This document shows, in pieces, positions 27,200 to 33,431 of a stretch of DNA of 33,431 nucleotides. The notes beneath the pieces were generated by a model that was given only the letters and a program-made list of their open reading frames with translations, was not told where the DNA came from and ran no database searches. Within the stretch, counting starts at the first letter, position 1. Every line of letters begins with the position of its first letter. Origin of the DNA: Fidelibacterota bacterium. GTDB lineage: Bacteria; Fidelibacterota; Marinisomatia; Marinisomatales; UBA1611. The DNA is taken from positions 23,925 through 57,355 of the forward strand of contig PBFM01000014.1 in assembly GCA_002718655.1 (NCBI GenBank), read 5' to 3'. A program made the position numbers and the translations under genes.

Positions 27200-30100
27200 C
27201 TATATGCTCTTCTGAAAACTAAAGACCCAATTATTAAAGTTTATTTTAGACACATTACCATCATACAAATAAAATGGGAAATCAAATCTAATAAATAAAT
27301 CTTGTTCTAAAAATTTTGTCGCCATACGAAATCCAACACCTGCATCAGCGAGAATTCTATCTATGTATCTTGGGGGATACCAGGGATGAAGAGATTTATT
27401 CCAAAATATTCCCCCATCTGCAAATGAAGAAAATTCAAGATTTAAATCTGCACCTATTAAATTGGACAAATCCTTTTTAAAACTTATTTCAGTTGAACTG
27501 CTAATTATTGCATCAGCTCCAGGCAACTGCCTGTTAACGAAGCCACGTAAATTTCCATCGCCAGGTAAATGATAGTTACTAAAGAGGTAATCAACTCCAT
27601 AAAATTGATCTATTAGATAATTTTTTCTTAACATCTCATTTGAGCTATTACCTTCAACATTATACATTTCATTACTTGGTGCTCCAGTAGCATTACTTGT
27701 CCAATCGTCATTTGTCCATAGCATACCGCTTATAATTCTTTGATATAAAAATACTGAATTATTTTGCCCTAATGACTTCTGAAATTTCATCTTAGATATA
27801 AACGTAATACGATTAAAATCCCAAGATGAAAAAGAACCTAATGTACTAGCACCATTTAAATTTAAATTAATTGGACCCCTACCCATTTTCCAGTCTAAAT
27901 ATCCAACTGCTAATTCTCCATTTGTTTCGTAACCAAGCGGTTTTGCTCTTATTGAATCGTATTTGGGTTGATAATATAATCCTCCTGAAAACACATGAGT
28001 AGGTGTTCTACCATAAACTCGGTTCCATTTTTTTTCTATTTCTAATCCATATTCCATAACACCAGGCTTATCAAATCCCCAGATTTTGAATAATGTTCGG
28101 GGAAAATGATGCACTGATTGAAGGGATGAATAAAAATTCCAATGTATTTTTTTTGATTCTATACCATAATTTATAGCCAAAGTAGTTTTCTCATATGGAC
28201 CATATGTCCTTTTAAAATTTAGTCCAGGCATAAAATCTGAATCTTTTTCATAAAAGTAGAATGTAGGAATCCACCAATAAACAATTTCATCTCTGGGCTC
28301 ATACCAAATACCTGGCCAATTGAATAGAAACTTTCTTTTAATTTTATTTGTATTATTTCTTAAGTCAAGGTCAACCGTTTGCACGTCTGGATCTAGAGTT
28401 ATGACCATTGGCTCTCTATCTACTACATAACTTAAAGTATCTTGATACCGCCATAAGTGATTTTCCCACCACCTTCTATCTTTTGATCCATCTCTATATT
28501 CAGTCTCTATAAGCATTGGCATAAATCTAGATCCAAAATTCTTGATTCCTAACTCAACATCCCATAAACCATCATTGTTCTTTTCTTTTTTAAAAAAAGC
28601 TAAACTATAATCAAGCTGACGAGACGTATGAAGCCAAGGGTTAAAAAACCAATCTAAGTCATTTCCTGTGAATTCCTCAATAGATTGAATAAACCTATAT
28701 TCATTCACATGTTTCAGTTTCCATTTTTCAAAGTAATGTTTCATTGCACCATAGTATATGCTATCACCGAGAATGTATTTTAATTCAAAAAGCATGAGTG
28801 CAGGTTTATTATATGCATTATTACTGTAAGATATACCATTATTAAACAAGTATGAGGATCGACTAATATTCTCATCATACCCGCTACTCATAAATCGAAT
28901 TGCACGCCATTGATCATAGTGAAGGTCATTATTGAGGGGGAAAAATTTTTTTGGAAATTTGTCATAATTTTCATAAAGCCCGGTATCAAATCCATGCGGG
29001 CCGTACCTATCCATCATATATTCTGTTGTCTGGTTTGTAGTAAGTCCTTCATCCAGCCATGCTTCGTCCAATTCATTATTAGCAAGAATCCCGTAAAAGT
29101 ATATGTGCCCATATTCATGAACAATTAGGCTCTCGCTATCTCGCCCATTCATTACCAGCATCGGATACTCCATGCCACCATTTTTTAATCGGTCAGTTGT
29201 GGTAATTTGAGGGTATGGATAGTTTCCAAATTTTTCCTCGAGCCAATCTATAGCTCTTATGGAGCGCTCAAGTACAACTTTTGTCCAATCATTCCCACGA
29301 CTCTTGTTGTATAATACATGAACATTTGTTTCACCGTCACCACTAATACCCCCCTCATATAGAAAATCTTTTGAGGCTACCCAAGCAAAATCGTGCACAT
29401 TTTCAGCAAAAAATGTTACGCTCCTTCTTAATTCTTCATAAGTGCTATCCTTGGCAGAATTGTGAATGTCTAACCACACATCATATTCGATGGAAGTATC
29501 TACTTTTACTTCTTCCCAGCCTGGATCACCATCAATCACTACCCCACTAGCTGCAATGATAAAAGATTTTGGAATATCAAATTTGACAATAAAATTACCA
29601 AATTCCCCATAAAACTCACCCTCAGCGTGGAATACGTCGGAGTGCCAACCTTTCTCATCATAAACAGCCATTTTGGGATACCACTGAGCCATATTGTACT
29701 GCCCTTTGTAATATCCTGCCCTTTCAACCATTTCACCTATGTGATGAGTCCAGTTGAGATCTATTCGAACAGTGTTTCCTGGTGCTAACTTAGTTGTTAA
29801 TTGAGCCTCTAAAATCGTGTCTTCAATTTTGTAAGATTTAAGGATTGGTGTCTTGTGAATCCAAGAGCGACCTTCTTTAGGAAGTGCAATTGATAAATCA
29901 TGAACATCAATTTTGCTTGTAAAACCTTTCATTTTACCCTTGAAATATTTTGCTCGAGATCCTCGCCCTGCATTCCCAACATATTCTCTATATTTTACCG
30001 ACCCTGTTTGGAATGCATTGGGATATAAATGCATAAAAAGCCTATCTATGGAGTCAAGAGAATTATTTGTGTACTTTATTACCGTTTTCCCAGTTAATTG

Positions 30101-30226
30101 CTTTATCGAATCGTGTAAGGTAATTTGCATTTCGTAATCTACCTTCTGTTGCCAATATCCATCTAACGGGTCAGCAAAAAGAAACCTACAGGTCGCTAAA
30201 AAAATAAAAGAGTGATTTAACTTCAA
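27200..30226 (-). CDS. M1 family zinc metallopeptidase with C-terminal outer-membrane-barrel-like region
   Basis: The 1008-residue protein begins with a probable signal peptide. An M1 peptidase unit (about 25-540) follows: GGMEYP (350-355) at the GAMEN position, zinc site HEYGH (370-374) with the third ligand Glu393 in WLDEGL exactly 19 residues on, and the probable catalytic Tyr472 (YNKPALML). After a linker, residues about 640-1008 look like a beta-barrel with many aromatic strands. They include LRGF (893-896) in GDGNLRGF and a C-terminal aromatic strand, as in Omp85/surface-antigen barrels. This suggests a peptidase held in the outer membrane by its own barrel, which is inference. The start is TTG at 30226; the signal peptide supports it and an in-frame stop lies just upstream. 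The next in-frame ATG would lose the signal. Confidence 0.82.
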   Translation of the reverse strand: MKLNHSFIFLATCRFLFADPLDGYWQQKVDYEMQITLHDSIKQLTGKTVIKYTNNSLDSIDRLFMHLYPNAFQTGSVKYREYVGNAGRGSRAKYFKGKMKGFTSKIDVHDLSIALPKEGRSWIHKTPILKSYKIEDTILEAQLTTKLAPGNTVRIDLNWTHHIGEMVERAGYYKGQYNMAQWYPKMAVYDEKGWHSDVFHAEGEFYGEFGNFIVKFDIPKSFIIAASGVVIDGDPGWEEVKVDTSIEYDVWLDIHNSAKDSTYEELRRSVTFFAENVHDFAWVASKDFLYEGGISGDGETNVHVLYNKSRGNDWTKVVLERSIRAIDWLEEKFGNYPYPQITTTDRLKNGGMEYPMLVMNGRDSESLIVHEYGHIYFYGILANNELDEAWLDEGLTTNQTTEYMMDRYGPHGFDTGLYENYDKFPKKFFPLNNDLHYDQWRAIRFMSSGYDENISRSSYLFNNGISYSNNAYNKPALMLFELKYILGDSIYYGAMKHYFEKWKLKHVNEYRFIQSIEEFTGNDLDWFFNPWLHTSRQLDYSLAFFKKEKNNDGLWDVELGIKNFGSRFMPMLIETEYRDGSKDRRWWENHLWRYQDTLSYVVDREPMVITLDPDVQTVDLDLRNNTNKIKRKFLFNWPGIWYEPRDEIVYWWIPTFYFYEKDSDFMPGLNFKRTYGPYEKTTLAINYGIESKKIHWNFYSSLQSVHHFPRTLFKIWGFDKPGVMEYGLEIEKKWNRVYGRTPTHVFSGGLYYQPKYDSIRAKPLGYETNGELAVGYLDWKMGRGPINLNLNGASTLGSFSSWDFNRITFISKMKFQKSLGQNNSVFLYQRIISGMLWTNDDWTSNATGAPSNEMYNVEGNSSNEMLRKNYLIDQFYGVDYLFSNYHLPGDGNLRGFVNRQLPGADAIISSSTEISFKKDLSNLIGADLNLEFSSFADGGIFWNKSLHPWYPPRYIDRILADAGVGFRMATKFLEQDLFIRFDFPFYLYDGNVSKINFNNWVFSFQKSI

Positions 30227-30268
30227 AACTTTAGATAATTTTTAATCAAGCTGACATATGTTTTGAAC

Positions 30269-30886
30269 CTATAAATAAGGCTTGATGTCATTGTAAAATA
30301 TTGCTTCAGACCTTGGGCCAACATATCTCTTCCGAATGAATCCCTCTCTATCAATGAGAAAAGTAGTTGGAATACCAGTTATTTGCTTTCCTGTTGACCT
30401 ACCATACAAAGCTGTAACCATTTGTGTTTCGTTGCCTTCAATATCAGTTAATAATGTATAATTGATTCCCCAGTTATCAGCAAAATCACTTATTTTTTCA
30501 GGCGGACCAGATGTGAGCGTTATTCCTACTATTTCAAGACCTTCTTTTTTATATTTATTTGAAAGTTTTATAAAGTCAGGAATTTCCTTTCTACAAGGTC
30601 CACACCACGTACCCCAAAAATTAAGTAATACAACTTTTCCCTTGAGCTGGTTCAGACTTATCCAGTCACCATTTAAATCAGCCAAAGTAAAATCTGGTGC
30701 AGAAATACTACTCCCTTTTGAATCCTTCTTTAGATTTTTTTCTATTTTTTTGTTTTTTGGTTCATTGGATGATAAGTCTTTTTGTGCTGGACTATTTTCG
30801 CATGAAATTAAACTTAACGCTATCAAGAAAATCAAAACACCATCCAATGGAAATATTTTCTTGATATTCTTAATCAAAATGTTCAT
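30269..30886 (-). CDS. TlpA-like thioredoxin-fold lipoprotein
   Basis: The 205-residue protein has a lipoprotein signal with the lipobox ending LISC (Cys29) and a lysine-rich linker (about 38-60). The thioredoxin-like domain starts with APDFTL. The active site is WCGPC, with Cys95 and Cys98, and the cis-proline loop is TGIPTTF. Such TlpA/ResA-type proteins reduce disulfides in envelope proteins, for example during cytochrome c maturation, and need electrons from DsbD or CcdA. The ATG shares its A with the dsbD stop (TGATG), so the two are probably co-translated and work as a pair. Which proteins it reduces cannot be read from here. Confidence 0.93.
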   Translation of the reverse strand: MNILIKNIKKIFPLDGVLIFLIALSLISCENSPAQKDLSSNEPKNKKIEKNLKKDSKGSSISAPDFTLADLNGDWISLNQLKGKVVLLNFWGTWCGPCRKEIPDFIKLSNKYKKEGLEIVGITLTSGPPEKISDFADNWGINYTLLTDIEGNETQMVTALYGRSTGKQITGIPTTFLIDREGFIRKRYVGPRSEAIFYNDIKPYL

Positions 30887-32820
30887 CAGTTATTTTCCTT
30901 TTCATAATATTTTGAAATACCTTCTGTTAAAAATTCAGCAAATCCACTTGGTATATAACCGCCTGTATCAGCAATTGTAGATTCATCTCTTGGATTCAAA
31001 ATGACATAATATGGCTGAGTTGCTTGCTTATATCTTTCAAATTGTAGTTGCGCATAAGCCTCGCTAAGAGAGTCTTTTTTATCAACATACAACCTAGTCA
31101 AAATCATTTTATCAAGTTGTTCTTTCACAGGTTTAGTAGGAAAGACCCTCCTCTCCATAACTCTGCAATTTGCACAGTATACACCTGTAAAATCAATGAA
31201 TAATGGCTTTTTTTCGTTTTTCGCTTTAATTAATGCCTCATCATACTGATCAACAAACCAACCATCAATCCTCGCTAGCTCATCTTCCGTAGGCGGAGGG
31301 GGTACAAGTGCTTCAATGAATTCATCCATAATCCTTGGCATACGATTGAAATGATAAGTTGGTGGAGAAGCTAGTGACATTGTGATGGGGTATAATATAA
31401 GCATAGTTAAGATAATTGAAACAAACCGCCCCTTGCCAACCTTGAATGGTTTTATGTTTTGGGTATTATGTCCAACATTGTAGATACCAAGTAGATATGC
31501 AATAAGCATTATTCCAATGATTATAAATAGAGCGAGCACTATGTTTCTATCAAGAAGACCAAGATTCCATTCTAAATCTGGAACCCATAGAAACTTAATT
31601 GCTGCAGCTATCTCGATGAATCCAAAAGAAACCTTTAAGGTTTCCATCCAGGATCCTGAACTTGGAAGCCTATCTAATGCTTTTGGAAAAAGAGAAAGTG
31701 TTACAAATGGTGCAGCAAAAACCAAACCATAGATTACCATCCCATAAAGACTAGTTATCAATCCTCCAGTAGTCCCTGCTGCCGCAACGACTAGTAATGT
31801 TCCGACAACGGGAACCGTACAACTAAAACTTGTAATAGCGAATGCTACTCCCAGTAAAAAAGAACCCATATAAGCACTGCTGGCAGATTGTCCTGCCCTA
31901 TCTGTTGTATTAACCAGTTTGCCAGCAACGTTCACATTTATTAATCCAAACATCCATAAGGCAAAAAATATAAATAAGAAACCTAGACCAAGATTTATCC
32001 AAGGATTAGTGGCAATAAAATTTCCAATATTTGCATATCTTGATTGAGTTGCAACATCATTGACCCCCCATGATAAAAATCCGACAGCAAGCCCTATTAA
32101 CACAAAGGTTCCTGCAATTCCTAACCCATAAAAAGAGGCTATGGTATTACGACCAATTTTTTTATCCTCAGACATCTTACCAAAAAACGATATGATTATT
32201 GGTATCATCGGATACACACAAGGCATTACCCAACTGAGTATTGCCCCTCCAACGGCCAAAAGGAAAATATTTATTAATGAATTATTATCAGTTGAACTAG
32301 AATTGCTATTAGCACTTGAAATGATGAAATTAACTTTTTCTGATCTCGGAGGACCAGGATTTACAATTAGTTTAAAACTTTTGACCTTAGATATTGGGGG
32401 ATAACAGAGTCTCTCATTGCAAACCATATAATACACTTGAACCTCTAAATCGTAAGTGCCAGGGTCTAAATTTCTTTTTAGTCTGATAGGTATAATAAAT
32501 TCTGTGTCACCTTCGTGATAATATGTTTCAGTTTCAAAGCCAGGGTCAAAAACATATTTTGGCTGTGGCTCTATCACTGGCGAAATAGCACCTATTGGTG
32601 AACCAGTAACAGATATTTCAGTCGGCAATGGTCCTTCAGTTATATTATAAATTGAATAAACATGCCATTCTTTTTCCATCAGGAAGTTTACTTTTAAATC
32701 AACAACTTCACCAGCCCTCGCTCCAGTACTAGCAAATACATCAATAGCAACAGGATTTTGGACTGACTGCGATTTCAAAAATCCGATGAAGAGTATAACT
32801 ATTAATGTTGAGATTCTCAA
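30886..32820 (-). CDS. dsbD: Thiol:disulfide interchange protein DsbD
   Basis: DsbD carries electrons from cytoplasmic thioredoxin across the inner membrane to periplasmic thiol proteins. All three modules are present in 644 residues. After a signal peptide comes an N-terminal alpha domain (about 22-155) with Cys134 and Cys139 (VCNERLC). The membrane domain (about 182-485) has Cys201 (VMPCVYP) and Cys334 (SFSCTVP). The C-terminal thioredoxin-like domain (about 520-640) has the CxxC at Cys549 and Cys552 (VYCANC). All six cysteines needed for relay are thus seen. The start is TTG at 32820, supported by the signal peptide. The neighbouring TlpA-like lipoprotein, overlapping by one base, is the likely partner. 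It lies 51 bases after the patatin-like gene. Confidence 0.95.
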   Translation of the reverse strand: MRISTLIVILFIGFLKSQSVQNPVAIDVFASTGARAGEVVDLKVNFLMEKEWHVYSIYNITEGPLPTEISVTGSPIGAISPVIEPQPKYVFDPGFETETYYHEGDTEFIIPIRLKRNLDPGTYDLEVQVYYMVCNERLCYPPISKVKSFKLIVNPGPPRSEKVNFIISSANSNSSSTDNNSLINIFLLAVGGAILSWVMPCVYPMIPIIISFFGKMSEDKKIGRNTIASFYGLGIAGTFVLIGLAVGFLSWGVNDVATQSRYANIGNFIATNPWINLGLGFLFIFFALWMFGLINVNVAGKLVNTTDRAGQSASSAYMGSFLLGVAFAITSFSCTVPVVGTLLVVAAAGTTGGLITSLYGMVIYGLVFAAPFVTLSLFPKALDRLPSSGSWMETLKVSFGFIEIAAAIKFLWVPDLEWNLGLLDRNIVLALFIIIGIMLIAYLLGIYNVGHNTQNIKPFKVGKGRFVSIILTMLILYPITMSLASPPTYHFNRMPRIMDEFIEALVPPPPTEDELARIDGWFVDQYDEALIKAKNEKKPLFIDFTGVYCANCRVMERRVFPTKPVKEQLDKMILTRLYVDKKDSLSEAYAQLQFERYKQATQPYYVILNPRDESTIADTGGYIPSGFAEFLTEGISKYYEKENN

Positions 32821-32871
32821 TTTTATGTAATTGTATCTGTCTTTAAAAAATAACGTGTTGAATTTATCATC

Positions 32872-33431
32872 TCAGGCCCATTTTTTTGATCTATTATTTT
32901 TCTTTTCTTTCAAGCTTTTCATTAGCAGAGGAATACTATTTTTTGCAGCTAAACGGCCTTCTTTAAAAAGTAAATCTCCTGATTCAAAACTCGTCCAATG
33001 AAGCCCCATTGTTTTAGGCCTTATAACAAAATCTGCTTCATCAGCGAGCTGCTTCTTCAGCTGATTAGATGTTATAATTTCTGACCTAGTTTTTATTGAT
33101 TTGGCATTTGGATTTTCTAACCTCTCGAAATCGTATGCTCCAATATCGATTGCTAATGAATATTCACATTCTAATCTTACAATTGGAACTGGTAAAGGCA
33201 TTCCAACACCGCCATCCACAATCATACTTCCCTGATATTCAATTGGTTCCATTACTCCAGGGATTGCACAACTTTGAACTAGGGCTTCAATAATATTGCC
33301 ACTATTATGAATAACATTCTTCCCAGTTTCAATATCTGTCGATATCACTCTAAGTGGGATGCGTAAATCGTCAAAAGTTTTAAATGGAATCAATTCAGAA
33401 ATAATATCTATTAAATAACTATTACTAACAA
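32872..33431 (-). CDS. Patatin-like phospholipase, C-terminal part
   Basis: The gene enters from the right edge; the reading frame stays open to 33431, so the TTG at 33393 is probably not the start. About 186 residues are visible. VDGGVGMPLPV holds the DGG motif with the aspartate of the Ser-Asp catalytic pair. RVISTDIETGK and EALVQSCAIPGVMEP fit the core of the RssA/PlpD-like patatin family. The serine motif GxSxG must lie beyond the window. Such enzymes hydrolyse acyl esters of phospholipids. There is no barrel domain after the patatin core here: it ends with a basic tail (KKNNRSKKWA), so this is the short RssA-like kind. Its substrate and location are unknown. Confidence 0.85.
   Translation of the reverse strand, partial: VSNSYLIDIISELIPFKTFDDLRIPLRVISTDIETGKNVIHNSGNIIEALVQSCAIPGVMEPIEYQGSMIVDGGVGMPLPVPIVRLECEYSLAIDIGAYDFERLENPNAKSIKTRSEIITSNQLKKQLADEADFVIRPKTMGLHWTSFESGDLLFKEGRLAAKNSIPLLMKSLKEKKNNRSKKWA

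Noticed and set aside
30462-30980. A 172-codon open frame on the plus strand
   Set aside because: It is antisense to the TlpA-like lipoprotein and the end of dsbD, both well supported; no signal or domain is seen.
1-33431. CRISPR arrays, tandem repeats, tRNA or rRNA genes
   Set aside because: No spaced direct repeats or cloverleaf-like segments were seen, and all gaps between genes are short.

Overview
This window is AT-rich chromosomal DNA from a Gram-negative, probably marine bacterium of the FCB group. The best guess is Marinimicrobia (SAR406, Neomarinimicrobiota) or a close relative. The guess rests on a C-terminal sorting domain of the type IX secretion type, with the NYPNPFNP signature, on a large secreted protein; a PorV/FadL-like beta-barrel; a signal peptide-bearing DsbD; and an isoleucyl-tRNA synthetase with unusual signature motifs. 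The phylum call is inference, because no rRNA is present. Coding density is very high. No gap between genes exceeds about 150 bases, and I see no tRNA, rRNA, CRISPR array, insertion sequence or prophage.

Layout. Positions 1-806 hold the start of a sodium:alanine symporter on the minus strand, which runs off the left edge. It is divergent from a lone LptF/LptG-type permease (869-1963), the only plus-strand gene. Everything to the right is on the minus strand, so transcription runs from high to low coordinates. From the right edge the order is: a truncated patatin-like phospholipase; dsbD and a TlpA-like lipoprotein (overlapping by one base); an M1 metallopeptidase with a C-terminal outer-membrane-barrel-like region; a 1269-residue secreted multidomain protein with its own terminator; and a DegP/HtrA protease. 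Next comes a compact housekeeping cluster, ileS-dksA-like-lspA-rluD-xer-pckA. It is followed by a methyl-cycle operon, metH-metF-metK-ahcY. Last is an overlapping pair, a large lipoprotein and a PorV/FadL-like barrel.

The strongest regulatory find is a SAM-II (metA-type) riboswitch aptamer in the leader of metH. A terminator-like hairpin follows it, and the hairpin's U-tract runs straight into the metH start codon. Part of the conserved 3' strand of the aptamer can instead pair with the loop and 3' arm of that hairpin, which gives a simple SAM-dependent termination model. The operon encodes methionine synthesis from homocysteine, supply of the methyl donor, SAM synthesis and SAH removal, so the product of the pathway would control the whole cycle.

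The cell-envelope genes share a theme of outer-membrane and periplasmic function: lipopolysaccharide transport, lipoprotein processing, thiol-disulfide reduction, protein quality control, a surface peptidase and a secreted adhesin-like or scaffold-like protein. Several starts are GTG or TTG. Shine-Dalgarno sequences are clear for some genes (metK, ahcY, pckA, degP, the 1269-residue protein) and absent for others.
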